Positions 22,927-34,162 of a DNA stretch of 64,000 bases are shown piece by piece. The stretch's first letter is position 1, and each line of letters opens with the position of its first letter. The notes below the pieces were generated by a model. That model saw nothing but the letters and a program-made list of their open reading frames with translations. It searched no databases and was not told the DNA's origin. Position numbers and translations under genes: made by a program. This DNA comes from Quercus robur (taxonomy: Eukaryota > Streptophyta > Magnoliopsida > Fagales > Fagaceae): assembly GCF_932294415.1 (NCBI RefSeq), contig NC_065541.1, forward strand, positions 56,212,290 to 56,276,289, written 5' to 3'.

Positions 22927-23856
22927 GAGATCTATGTGCTTAACATTTTTTTATTGAGAGATAATTTTGAGAGTTCAAAATGTTGTTTGGATCCTTGGTT
23001 GAGTTGCATGTTTGATTGCATTCATGTCTGTGTTTTTCTCTACCTTGAAAAACTGTTTTTAAGCAATCTCGACAGCTCCTCGACACCTCTTGATACCTAG
23101 CTTATCTATCGAGCTCTTTAGTTGCTTTTTATCGCAATCTCGACACCTCTTCATAGCTAGGTCGATTGATCGAGAAAGTTTCTGTCCCCTCGATAGCTCC
23201 TCAACAGATCCTCGATCCACCAAGATTCTTTTTGCCTTGGACACCTTCTCGATAGCTGCATCTGTCAAACCCTTTAAAGCTCGACACCTCTCAATTTGTT
23301 GAGAATTACTGAGCTTGTATATAAAGGGTTCTCGCAATCTCAGACTTATTTCACTTGATCTCTCTTGACTCTTCACCTCCCAAAACCTCTCTCACTCACT
23401 CCGAACCTCTTCCTCAAGGATTTTTCAGCCTAGATCAAGTTTTTCTTCACTTGGTAACGGTCCTAATCCTTCTTTTTCATGCATTTCATCTTTAATGACA
23501 TAACCTTTGGGGTTTGATGAAAATTTCGGGGTTTTTCAAATTCAAAGAGGTTTTTGCAAAAATTTTGGGATGGTTTTTGTATTTTTGATCTTATATCTTC
23601 ATGCATTACATTTTATTTGCATTATAACAATGTTTCATGTATTCTTAGATGTGTGTTTTCCTTGTTGCAAACTTGTGTGCTGGTAGGATTGGATTGGGCT
23701 GAGCCCATGATGCAATTACCTTTACATGTCACATGTTCATGCATTCCCATGCATACGTACTTTCTATTCAATATATTTTGATTATTTTTGTTGCTTGGGA
23801 CTTTTTTGATTGTCTCTTTCTCCCTCCCTCTCTTTTGTTTGCGTTAGTTTGCTTCT

Positions 23857-25043
23857 ATGGCACCCAAACGCAAATCTACTCCGTCCCAGAACCCTCTTCG
23901 TTCTGGGGCATCCTTTTCTTCTGATCCTACACCTTTTTCTGTACGATTCTGTGATGAGAAGGCCAAATCGGACTTCTTTGAGAACTTCTTTAGACAAGGC
24001 ATTCATTCGGAACACCAAGTCATTTTGTCGGACTTCTCTGACACTGACCTACCCACTGTCATTCACAATAGGGGTTGGGAGTCACTGTGTGACGTCCCGG
24101 TCACTTGTCCATCCGTGCTTATCTAGTAGTTCTACTCCAACATGCATGGATTTGATTATTCAGTACCTCTTTTTTGTTACTCACGTTCAAGGTACGCACT
24201 TTGTGGTCACACAAGATATTGTATCCGATGTGCTCCGTGTCTTAAGGGTAGAGCATCCTAACTACCCCAGTTGTGATCGTCTAAGGACTGTGTCCAAAGA
24301 CGACCTCATTTCCTCTTTTTGTGAGTGTCCCTCTGATTAGAGTGATCGTCAGTTCACCTCTTGTACGGCCTTTGCTAAAGGCCCTTAATTTTCTTAACAT
24401 GGTCATGACTTTTGTTCTACATCCTTTATCTCACTATAACTCTATTACAGAGCCCTATACTTGTTTTTTGATTTCCCTTTTAAAGCATCTCTCTATAGAT
24501 TTTCCCTCTCATTTCATTCTTTCTATCATAGATGTACATAGGGATTCAACGACCCGTGATAATCTCATCTTCCCTTCGACTATCACAAGGATTTTATGCC
24601 ATTTTTCTGTTCCCTTTTCCATGTCCGACCACTTCCACGTTGTGGGTGCTATAGATGCCACTACCATTAAATGGAGTGAGGCGCAGTTTCGTTCGAGGTG
24701 GTCCGAATTGGTAGCTCCTCCCACTCCTTCAACTCCATCCACCTCCGCTCCTTCTTCTTTTGTGGGAGGTGTGACCCTTGATGTGATCATGGCACAGCTT
24801 CAGTGCATGGATGCTCGCCTTGATACACTCACTACTGAGATGTATCAGGTGAACACCCGTGTCATCCATATTGCCAGACGGCAGGCTCGCCTTGGTGGCT
24901 TTGTGGAGTCTCCCTCTCAACCTCCCAAGGCATCTGAGGACGATGATGACTCCGATGATAATGATGATGATGAGGTTGGAGATGCTAGCTCTTCCAGTGC
25001 TGACAAGATGTCTACTGATACTCTTACCATTTGTCACTCATGA
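23857..25043 (+). pseudogene. Second ORF of inner SIRE-like element
   Basis: It starts MAPKRKSTPSQNPLRSGA. Conserved blocks are GIHSEHQVILSDFSDTDLPT, GWESLCDVPVTCPSVLI, LRTVSKDDLISSFCECPSD, NFLNMVMTFVLHPLSHYNSI, IDFPSHFILSIIDVHRDS and a VTLDVIMAQLQCMDARLDTL helix. The C-terminus is very acidic (a D-rich run) and ends CHS. It is broken by TAG codons near 24123-24129, a frameshift at a T-run near 24168, a TAG at about 24338 and a frameshift near 24380. The full product would be about 390 residues. Its place before the 3' LTR is where envelope-like ORFs sit in some SIRE elements, but I see no signal peptide or membrane anchor. The function is not known to me. Confidence 0.8.
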
Positions 25044-25576
25044 CAAAAAGGAGAAGTAGTTTTGGATATGAGAGTAATCATACTTGTAGGGGGAAGGTTA
25101 GTATAGGAGATTTTCATTAGGGGGAGTGTTGATTTTGAAGGATGTAGTAAGGATTTCATGTATCTTTTTCTTTTCTTTCTACTTTAGATATATTTTTCTC
25201 TTGTACGTGGGTCTTGTGACCATTTTGACATACATTGTATTTATATTCTTTATATATTGATGTATGTTCTTTCATCTACCTTTACATGTGTTGTTTCTTT
25301 TCTCTCATTATGCACATGTTTCTTATTACTTGTATGCAATCTATTATTTCTGTTTCACACTAAGATGCCTTGATAAGTTTTGTTTAAAGTGTTTCAGAAA
25401 TACAGGTTGTCAAAGTTTTCTTGCCATAAACTCTCTTCTTGTAAAATTTTTCAAGAGTTTGTGTTAGGATAGATTTTATTGTATTTAACAAGTGAATATG
25501 AATTGAGTGATTTATGACTTCTCTCATATCTCATTTGTTTGTTTTGATTTTGTCACGAATTGCCAAAAGGGGAGAT
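25044..25576 (+). other. 3' untranslated part and polypurine tract of inner element
   Basis: Non-coding sequence after the second ORF, collinear with 27237-27748. It ends in a purine-rich AAAAGGGGAGA tract just before the 3' LTR, as expected for a plus-strand primer. Confidence 0.75.
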
Positions 25577-26580
25577 TGTTAGGACATATGTGTTTCACAT
25601 GTTAGGAACATATGTTACTATTTTATGTAATTGGCTATTCCTCTGACAAAACGCACTTTCCTTGTATTTTGGTAGATCAAGGATGTGTTTAATGCTTCAA
25701 GAAACAAGATTTTAAGTTCAAGTATTAAAGCCATGCAAGTCTGTCCAAGAATCAAATGTGAAAGTGCTGCTCATTAGAGCTCAACAGCTAGCATTTATCG
25801 AGGCTTAGAGAGCTGTCTGAATCTTGTGGCTCGACAGCTTCTCGACAGATAAGTATATGTCAAGATTTATGAAGTTCAGTTTTTTAGAACTGTTTTTCAT
25901 CCAATCCGTGAATGTATGTTTAGGTTTTCTTTTCTCACAACCCTAAATATATATAAGGATTATTTTAAGGGCTATAAAAGGACACAAGTTGCACAAGAGC
26001 AAATTTCACAAGAGTGAAGAAGAATGTGACCAGAAACCTAGTTTGCCTTAGTTCTTGAAGAAGCTGCTGTGTTTATACACCATAGGGTTTTGTGACCAAG
26101 CAACTTCATGATCTTCATTGTCTGGATGAACTGAAGAACTTTGCAACTAACATCCTTCTCTAGTTGGTGATTGAAGTCGCATACTGGGATCCGCGCAATT
26201 GATTAGTCACGTACTGGGAGCCATGCATTGAAAATGAGAGATTGTCACTACAGAACAAGTCCAATTGGGTATTGGGGTAAGGGTTCAACTGTAGGTTTGT
26301 ATAAGGTACTGAGATTCCTTTATTTGTAACCACTTGTTGTGATAATAGTGGATTCTCGAGAGTGGTGACCTTAAAATCACACGGTGGGATTTTTGCCATA
26401 TAGATTTTCCCCATTCGTAAACAAATCACCCTGTCAATTTATTTTCTGCTGCATACTTTAGTTAATTGGTGATTTGTTTATGCTGCCATGTACAATTGCA
26501 TGTTAATTTGATTAATTAATAAACTTGGCTAATTGATCAATTAATTCATCACAAGGGGCCAATTCGTTTTTGACCTATCA
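25577..26580 (+). repeat. 3' LTR of inner SIRE-like element
   Basis: It starts TGTTAGGACATATGTG and ends TGACCTATCA, 1004 bp, collinear with the 5' LTR at 17360-18336 but clearly diverged from it. Confidence 0.9.
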
Positions 26581-27236
26581 CCGAGGTTCCTTAACATGGT
26601 GATGACATTCATTCTCCATCCATTGTCTCACTATAACTCCATCATAGAGCCTCGTGCTTGATTTTTATTGTCCCTCCTTGATGGACTCTCTATAGACTTT
26701 CCTTCTCATTTTATTCTCTCCCTTATCGATGTCTATAGAGATATGGCGACCCGTGATAAGCTCATTTTTCCTTCGGCTATCACGTGGATCCTTCGCCACT
26801 TTTCTGTCTCCTATCCCGAGTCTACACACTTTTTAATGATGTCAGCCATAGACTCTGCTACCGTCAGACAGAGTGAGGCCCAGCTTTGACCCAAGTGGCC
26901 ACGAACAGAGACAACGACTCCTCTAGCTCCTTCCACTCCTTCTTCATCGGTGAGTGGTGTGACCCTCGAGGCGGTCATGGCGCAGCTCAGTGCATGGATG
27001 CTCGCCTTGACACACTCAGCGATGAGTTGTGTCAAGTGAACACCTGTGTCGGCCGTATTGCTTAACGGCAGGCTCGCCTTGGTGGCTTCATAGAATCTCC
27101 CTCTCTTTCTCCAGAGGCATCTGAGGACGAGGATGATGATGGTGACTCCGACGATGATGATGATGAGGATGAGGATGCTAGCTCGCCCAGTGACGATGAG
27201 ATGACTACTAAGTTACTTACCCTTTGTCATTCGTGA
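26581..27236 (+). pseudogene. Second ORF of outer element, 3' half
   Basis: It continues the ORF interrupted at 17359: PRFLNMVMTFILHPLSHYNS, IDFPSHFILSLIDVYRDMAT, an MDARLDTLSDELCQ helix and the D/E-rich acidic tail, ending CHS at 27236. In-frame stops occur near 26660, 26887 and 27064, and there is a frameshift near 26985. Its immediate start at the end of the inner 3' LTR is the best evidence for nesting. Confidence 0.85.
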
Positions 27237-27748
27237 CAAAAATGGGGAGTAGTTTTGGATATGAGAGTAGTCATGTACATAAGGGGAGAGTTAGCATAGG
27301 AGATTTTTGTTAGGGGGAGTGTTTTCTTTTTGAGGGATGTAGTGAGGACTTATATTTTTTTTTTCTTTTCTTGTTTTTTAGATATATTGTTCTTACTTTG
27401 TGATAGCAAACCTTATACTTATGATGTTATATATATGATGAGGTTGTTATTATAGTTCTTTCACCTATCTTTACATGTGTTGTTTCTTTTCTCTCTTTAT
27501 GCACATGCTTCTTATATATTGTATGCAAACTTTTATTTATGTTTCACACTAAGATGCCGTGATGAGTTTTGTTTAAAGTGTTTCAGAAATACAGGTTGTC
27601 AAAGTCTTCTTGCAAAGTTTTTCAAGAGTTTGTGTTAGGATAGATTTTATTGTATTCAACAAGTGAGTATGAGTTGAGTGATTTATGACTTCTCTCATAT
27701 GTTCATTTGTTTGTTATGGTTTTGTCATGGATTGCCAAAGGGGGAGAT

Positions 27749-28765
27749 TGTTATGACATATGTGAATCATGTTAGGAACATATATCAATATAGAATTGGC
27801 TAATCTTTTGACAAAACACACTTTACTTGTAATTGGATAGATTTAGATGTGTTTAATGCTTCAAAGAACAAGATTTCAAGTTTAAGTGTTAAACCCATGC
27901 AAGTCTGTCCAAGAATCAAGTGAAGAAGTGCTAGATTTTAGAATTCGACAGCTAACTCGACAGCTAGTATCTATCAAGGTTTAAAAGGTTGTTTAAGCCC
28001 GATGCTCAACAACTACTCGATAGATAGGGTAACTATCGTGATTTAAGAAAATCAATTTTTCAATTCTAATTTTCATCCAATCCATGTATAGATGTTTGGG
28101 TTTTCTTTTCTCACAACCCTAAACATACATAAGGATTGTTTTAAGGGCTGTCACAGCTAAAGCACATCAATGCAAAAGTTTTTCATAAGCATATTGTGAA
28201 CCAGAGACAATTTTCCCTAGTTCATCTTTCTCTTCAAGAAGCTGTTGTGTTTGTACACCGTAGGGTTTTGTAACCAAGGAGCTTCATGATCTTCATTGTA
28301 TTAATGAACTGAAGAACTTTGTAATCAACATCTTTCTCAAGTTGGTGTGTAAGCCCCATACTGGGATCCACGCATCGAATCGGTTAGTCACGTACTAGGA
28401 GCCGTGCATTGAAAAGAAGAGATTGTCACTATAAAACAAGTCCAATTGGGTATTGGGGTAATGATTCAACTGTATGTTGGTATAAAGTACTAAGATTCCT
28501 TTACTTGTAATCGCTTGTTGTAATAATAGTAGATTCTCGAGAGTGGTGACCTTAAAATCACCCAGTGGGGTTTTTGCTGTGTAGGTTTTTCCCATTCGTA
28601 AACAAATTACCATGTCAACTCTATTTTCCGCTACATATTTAACTTAATTGGTGATTTGTTTGTGCTACCACACGTATTGCATGCCAATTGAATTAATTAG
28701 TTAATTAACTTGGTTAATTAATTAGTTAATTCATCACAAGGGGTCAATACATTCTTTACTTATCA
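27749..28765 (+). repeat. 3' LTR of outer SIRE-like element
   Basis: It is preceded by the purine tract AAAGGGGGAGA, starts TGTTATGACATATG, ends CTTATCA and is 1017 bp long. It is more diverged than the inner LTRs. No target duplication can be checked, because the 5' end of the element is lost. Confidence 0.88.
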
Positions 28766-29517
28766 AATGGAATATTATTTTTAATGCATTGACTTTTTGA
28801 ACTTTACATATATATAAAAAGGTACAAATTTTCAAAATTACATTTTTTTTAAAAAAAAAATTATACTTTAGTGAAAAGAAGGATATGGACTATTTTAATA
28901 AATTAAAGTGTATATAGAGAATTTATTTGTTATCTTTTGAAAAGAAATTCTGTTTGAGACATCCCAAAATAGAGTTAAAGCTTAACACAAATAGAATATA
29001 AATTATCTATTTTTAAAAGAATATGATTTTTTATATTTTTATAATTGGTCCCCCTTGTCATCAACGATGTTAAGAGTGAAAAATAACGTTTTTAATAAAG
29101 AATTAGAAGAAAAATGAAAATGCAAAACAAAACAAAAAAATCTTAAGTTTAGCTCCTAAGATAAGAAATACAAAAAACTTTAGAAAAAAAATGCATTTAA
29201 TGGAAATCAAGAAGCTTATCAAATATCATAAAAATTGCAAGATACATTCCCTTTTATAGAAATTTAGGAAATGAATGCAATCTACTAGAGATGCAGAATA
29301 CCAAAATAGACTAAATAACGAGAGAGATGGAATCGATGGATTATTAGAAATTACTAGTACAAATAATAGAAATTTTTTTTGTTAACTAAAATAATAAAAT
29401 GGTCAGGTGTTTTTAAACATTCTTTGAAACGGTGCATTAATCTATATGATTTGAAGATTAGGATACAAACGAGCTGTAGGAATTCTCCAAATTAGTAGGG
29501 AAAAAAAAAAAAACTTT
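28766..29517. other. Intergenic block duplicated at 54430-55720
   Basis: AT-rich DNA without ORFs. It is collinear with 54430-55720: shared segments include 'aaaatgaaaat', 'cttttatagaaatttagg', 'ataaaatggtca' and 'gtaggaattctcc'. In both places it lies next to transporter sequence. I read it as flanking DNA copied along with a transporter gene. Confidence 0.65.
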
Positions 29518-29585
29518 TGGGTGTCCAAGCGAAGTTCACATTTGTCCCAAGTTGTCTAGGGCTATTAAAGTGCCTCCAATGTTTG
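29518..29585 (-). pseudogene. Relic of an NFD4-like transporter (internal fragment)
   Basis: About 65 bp match the coding region of copy 3 around 58265-58325. The reverse strand reads GGTLIALDNLGQM, then a stop (TGA in place of GGA), then TSLGHPK, against [20 protein letters not shown] in copy 3. 'ccaagcgaagttc' and 'ttaaagtgcctccaa' are identical in both. Only this piece of the C-terminal MFS half remains; neighbouring coding sequence is not recognisable. It marks a lost gene copy between the first and second intact ones. Confidence 0.82.
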
Positions 29586-29924
29586 AGAGATGTTGTGTCT
29601 ACAATATTTTCACAACAAATTCTAAGTGACATATTGTTATTAATTATTACGGATAGGCAAAAACATAATTTAAGTTGTGGATTCAAATTAAAACTAATAA
29701 CAACTTATCACTTATAATTTGTTTAAAGTGTTGTGAAAATGTTGTGGACATGGTACTTCTCAATTAACATTAATTAATATGTCAATAGAATAGATTCTTA
29801 TAATTTGATCCAACGGGTGATGTATAATAAGATATTAAATGTACGGATAGGAAAATTTGTATATACAATAACTTAGGTGCAGTACCGTTAAAACAAACCT
29901 AAATTGTTTTTAGGTAAAATATAT
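29586..29924. other. Intergenic AT-rich DNA
   Basis: I see nothing recognisable beyond AT-rich sequence following the relic. Confidence 0.5.
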
Positions 29925-30262
29925 ATTGCATCATTTAAGTTAAGTCGATTATTTTTTCAGTTTGCAAATTTTAATTTAATCATTTTGATCTTGTAAGTTT
30001 GTATTTGTTGTTACTGTTAGTCATTTTGTTAACTATTAAAATTAGGCAGAAATACAAATTATACCATTTAAGTTTTGTCACTTTTTTGTCATGTAAGTTC
30101 AAATTTTTTATTTCACAATTAGTCATTAATTGCAAATTTTTTAACTAAATGGTGGAATGACTAATGGTGACAACAAATGTAAACTTATGAAACCAAACTG
30201 ACAAAATTAAAACTTACATGACCAAAATGGCAATTGACCAAACTTAAACTATTTTTTCCTAT
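29925..30262. mobile_element. Palindromic MITE-like element, copy 2
   Basis: It is related to 2050-2340: 'aaatacaaattataccattt' and 'gtcatgtaagttc' on the left, with inverted 'gaacttacatgacc'-type and 'gaccaaacttaaac' segments on the right. It is non-coding. An A-run of about 27 nt follows at 30285-30311. Confidence 0.55.
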
Positions 30263-30277
30263 TAAATGGAAAGAGAA

Positions 30278-30312
<35 letters not shown>

Positions 30313-30468
30313 ATAATTGCCAATGGTACAAACACATGCGAGAGAGGTGGGAAGGGAGTTTTGGGTGATTGTTTTTTCCCCGGTTAAATTGAAAATGATT
30401 TTGATTTGATCAAGATTTTAAATTGACATTACACTCAAAAAGTTTGAAAAATGTTATAATTTTAAACA

Positions 30469-30929
30469 GGATAAAATTGGCTTTTGCCCCTTTCTATCAA
30501 ACAATCCAGCATTTTGCCCACTTTCCCAAACTAATTAGGGAAATACCCCTCTTTTAAAACTCAATTTTCTCAAAATCGGGTTTAAAAAAAAAAAAAATTG
30601 TTGGAGCCCAATAGTGGCGTTTTAAGGGACTTATAGTGACGTTTTAAAGACCTATAGTGGCGTTTTGGAACTCGAGCTCCATGAACTCGAGTTCCATGCA
30701 AGTTTTTGTTTTCTTTTTACCTATAACTCGAGTTCATGGAGCTCGAATTCCAAAATGCCACTATAGACTCCTTAAAATGTTACTATAGGTTCCTTAAAAC
30801 GCCATTATAGGGCTTAACTCAATTTTGAGAAAATCGAGTTTCAAAAAAGGGACATTTTCCTAATTAGTTTGGGAAATGGGGCAAAATGCTGGATTGTTTG
30901 ATAGAAAGGGACAAAGGCCAATTTTGTCC
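30469..30929. mobile_element. Foldback MITE, Mutator-like (9-bp TSD)
   Basis: Nearly the whole 461 bp is an inverted repeat: GGATAAAATTGGCTTTTGCC at the left end and GGACAAAATTGGCCTTTGTC at the right end (reverse complement), with arms of about 225 bp reaching to the centre near 30700. The perfect 9-bp duplication ttttaaaca lies at 30460-30468 and 30930-30938. Long TIRs with a 9-bp TSD fit Mutator-like elements. A transcript would fold into a long hairpin. Confidence 0.9.
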
Positions 30930-30938
30930 TTTTAAACA

Positions 30939-31917
30939 ACTAGGCCTATTATTTACTCATATAGCCCACACTTCAAGTGAAAGAAGGCAAGACTCCTCTC
31001 GACACTGTTGTCCCACAAGACTAAATAAATTCTCCTAACATAGGATTTAACTCAAAAGTTTTGCCAACTATTTAAATATTCCGATTTCCGAGTCTCATTT
31101 TTAGCTCTGCTTAAGTCACTCTTCAAAAGGATTAAGACATTTTAATAGTCTTTCAAAAAGGAAAAGATCATTGCCTTATCTAGTTATCTTGGCATAACTT
31201 TTTTTTTTAATACACAAATAATGATAAACATCATTGTAATAATTCCAGTCAACTTAACAAGATTCAACATTCAAGTTAGTGAATCACGCAATACTTGGAG
31301 GAGAAACCTCTGGACACTAAAAAAAATGGGTTTGACTTACTTCTAGTACTTTTTTTAACTGGACATGTCCTTCAGTTTTAAATATGTAATGGTAAGTGGT
31401 AGTGGGTTTTAACCCTCACCTTTTATTTAGTTAGTGAATGATGTGACAGTCTCTCATTAAAAGAGAAGAAGATTTCTTTTAAAAATATACTGGAGGTAAG
31501 CCAAATCCAAAAAAAAAAATAACATATCATCTCTTGCCAAGCGATATGAGAGAATTGAGTGGAAATTTATGTGAGGACCTGTGGGTTTTTTTTTTCCAAG
31601 TGATTTTCTCTTTGTTTGTAGCAGAGTTCTAGAGATCTACTTATATACCATAGTAAACATTTTAAAAAATGAATCATACTAAGAACACAATAAGAATTCA
31701 CAACAGTTTTTCACAATATTCTTATATTAATATTAATTTTTTATTAAAAAAATAATATAGTGGACTATATGTGTGAAATGGTAGGTTAATTTAAAAATAT
31801 TGTAAAATTATTGTGCACTTTTATTATATCCCTTGCTTTTTTGTTAAGGAATTAATACGGATACTTTTAACTAAACCATGCAACTAGTGTCCTTCCATGT
31901 TCAAGGGGTAATAATAA
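30939..31917. other. Intergenic DNA with repeated flank segments
   Basis: No gene. The segment 31090-31165 is an inverted copy of 2695-2768. The segment near 31540-31580 ('gagtggaaatttatgtga') resembles 41440-41460 and 45070-45090, suggesting flanking DNA shared between old transporter copies. The rest holds nothing I can name. Confidence 0.5.
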
Positions 31918-31922
31918 ATAAA

Positions 31923-32268
31923 TGTTGAAAACTGAGATAAGTTTGCTGGCTGGATTTTACTGTGGTGATAAGATTGCTAGCTGGATTTTGATAAGTTGTG
32001 GCCTTTAGCAGCTATGTAATTCAACCTTCAATTACCGCAATAGCTTCCAATCAAAATATTCTACTTTACCTATTCTCTTCAGACCAACTGACTTTACATT
32101 ACTATATGTATAGTATGTAGTTGCAAAGAATAGGTACAGATTGTATCAAAAGAAAAGAACCACTTGTACTTCAGCAAACAACAATAATAAAGTGGATGAC
32201 CACTTATATATAAAATCCTATATACAGTTACTCTAGTTTTTACCACCTTCCTTTTTTATTTTATAACA
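31923..32268 (+). repeat. 5' LTR of Copia element
   Basis: 346 bp from TGTTGAAAACTGAG to TTATAACA. It is followed at once by CGTTATCAGCACG, a primer-site region common in plant Copia elements. A TATA-like 'tatatataaaatcc' lies near 32205-32220. Confidence 0.92.
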
Positions 32269-32476
32269 CGTTATCAGCACGAAAGTACTCTAGCCAAATT
32301 CCAAAAACGAGTCATCATCATTTTGCCTGTTAAAGTGAAAGGTTATTTCTTTGACACTTTAACTTAACTCACATGTGTTTACATATGAATAAATATTGCA
32401 CTGCTTAATTAAATTTTGTATGTCCCAAATACTTATCTACTTTAATATTGCTACATCTCTATTGTATATATAGATC

Positions 32477-33499
32477 ATGTCAAACTTGACAAAACTTGAG
32501 TTTGTTGCCCTTGATCTATCAAGCACAAATTATCTATCATGGATCCTAGATGCTGAGATTCATTTAGAAGCAATGGCACTTAGAGATACAATTAAAGATG
32601 GCAATAAAACAACCCAGCCGGATAAAGCAAAAGCAGTGATCTTTATTCGCCATCATCTCAATGAGGAACTAAAAATTGAGTACCTCACAGAAAAGGATCC
32701 TCTTATTCTATGGAAAAAGTTAAGGGAGAGATATGAACACCATAAGAGTGTAATCCTCCCAAATGCTCGTTATGATTGGTTACACTTAAGGCTACAAGAT
32801 TTCAAAAGTGTTAGTCAGTACAACTCAGCCCTATTTAAGATATCCTCACAATTGAAATTATGTGGTGAAAAAGTCACCAAAGAAGACATGTTAGAGAAAA
32901 CGTTTACTATGTTTCATGCCTCGAATATGCTCCTGCACCAGCAATATTGAGAGCGCAAGTTCCAGAAATATTCTGAACTTATATCATGTCTTTTAGTAGC
33001 CCAGAAGAATAATGAGCTTTTATTGAAAAATCACCAATCCCACTTGACTAGATCCATACCATTCCCTGAAGTGAATGGGATGTCATTTAAAAGAAATGGA
33101 GGGAATAAAGGTCGAGGACGTGGTCGTGGTAAAAATAATCAATGCAAGGGGAAGCGTACTCTTAGTCCCTCAAAAAGAAATAACCCACCTTATAACAGAA
33201 AGTGGTATAAAAATGAGATAAAACCACAAGAAAGTGGCAGAGGTTTGCAGAATAAACCTCCAAAGGGCCATGAAAGTGTATGTTATTGGTGTGGTATGAA
33301 AGGGCATTGGTCACATACATGTCGTACACCTAAGTATTTGGTAGACTTGTACCAAGCCTCCTTGAAAGATAAGGGAAAAGGAGTTGAAGTGAACCTTGCT
33401 GATCTTAGTGATCCAGAAGATCCAATGAATTACCTTGATAACTCAAATGAACCAAATGTTACTCATCTTGAAGCTTCAAACTTTTTTTTAAGGATATAA
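32477..33499 (+). pseudogene. Copia gag, one in-frame stop
   Basis: One frame reads from MSNLTKLEFVALDLSSTNYL through the UBN2-type core (LRERYEHHKSVILPNARYDW, LRLQDFKSVSQYNSALFKI) to a basic RGRGRGK region and the zinc knuckle CYWCGMKGHWSHTC (C-x2-C-x4-H-x4-C) near 33281. A TGA at 32948-32950, probably from an Arg codon, splits it into two open stretches in the same frame. The normal role is particle assembly and RNA binding. Confidence 0.9.
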
Positions 33500-34162
33500 A
33501 CAAAAAAGTTGAGAATTTAATTGGTGATCAAAATGTTGGTACAAATTAAATATTTCCTCTCATTGAATTATAACATTATGCTATGTAAATTATGTGTATA
33601 TTTAAATTAATAAATGTCAATGTACATTCTGTATATATAATCTCACTAATTAATCTAAGTAGTCTAGGAAGACCCCGTGATTTAGGAAATCTCATGAATA
33701 CACTCAAAAACCTGTTCATTGTTCATGCTAATGGCTTATCAGCCATACACACACCACACTAGGGGGAAAAATCCAAGAGCAATATCCTAAAGGATCCTTT
33801 GCTCTAGATTTAAGAGATTTTGTTTCACAATAGGCAAGCTTTTGGCCACTAAGCCTTCCCCCCTTCCCTCTCTATATATGTGTGTTTATCACCATTGCAA
33901 AACACACCAAAAACAAAGAAAAGATATATATTTCATATCAGCAATATGGTTCTACTATTTTTCCTTTGTATTCTTCTTATGATCTTTTTGATTCTTTACA
34001 TGTTAGCCGTGCAAAAACATTACTCTACATTGTACTCCGACTATTATCTATGATAGTTTTAAGTATGCTTCATTATGTGTTTATTTCATTTCTAAGCTAT
34101 AAATTTCAATGTATACATTTTTATATTTTGAAGATGCATGGATCCTACTGATGAGTACAATT
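33500..34162 (+). other. Unresolved stretch between gag and pol
   Basis: Non-coding sequence separates the gag end from the protease start, which resumes after the solo LTR at 34163. It includes a 'ccctctctatatatgtg' TATA-like segment and 'ccattgcaaaacacacc', which look LTR-like. I suspect a further, older insertion, but I could not find a clean TG...CA pair with a target duplication. Confidence 0.45.

Larger units (their letters stand above)
21301..23856 (+). other. Non-coding spacer of inner element
   Basis: Collinear with 14941-16823, apart from a MITE (22042-22704) and an expanded (GT)n tract. It contains no pol domain in any frame that I can recognise. CTCGACAGC-type motifs cluster at 23065-23300. 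The T-rich stretch before 23857 leads into the second ORF. Confidence 0.7.
17360..26580 (+). mobile_element. SIRE-like LTR element (inner copy), no pol
   Basis: An element of about 9.2 kb with two LTRs (17360-18336 and 25577-26580), a primer-binding site, gag, spacer, second ORF and a polypurine tract. It inserted into the second ORF of a sibling: the sibling's reading continues directly at 26581 (PRFLNMVMTF). The flanking 5-mers are ctaag (17355-17359) and ccgag (26581-26585), which fit a ccgag duplication with CpG changed to TpA on the left. It carries a reversed solo LTR and a hAT-like MITE. Stops in all its ORFs show that it is dead. Confidence 0.9.
13115..28765 (+). mobile_element. 5'-truncated SIRE-like LTR element (outer copy), no pol
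   Basis: Order: broken gag (13117-14940), non-coding spacer (14941-16823), second ORF (16824-17359, continuing at 26581-27236) and 3' LTR (27749-28765). The second ORF is split by the inner element at 17360-26580. The 5' LTR, primer site and first gag codons are missing: the array sequence ends in ATGAG and runs straight into gag. I see no protease, integrase, reverse transcriptase or RNase H. The inner sibling has the same layout. Confidence 0.85.

Noticed and set aside
33520..34157. A further solo LTR between gag and pol of the Copia element
   Set aside because: LTR-like signals are present, but I could not find matching ends with a target duplication, so it is left as unresolved.
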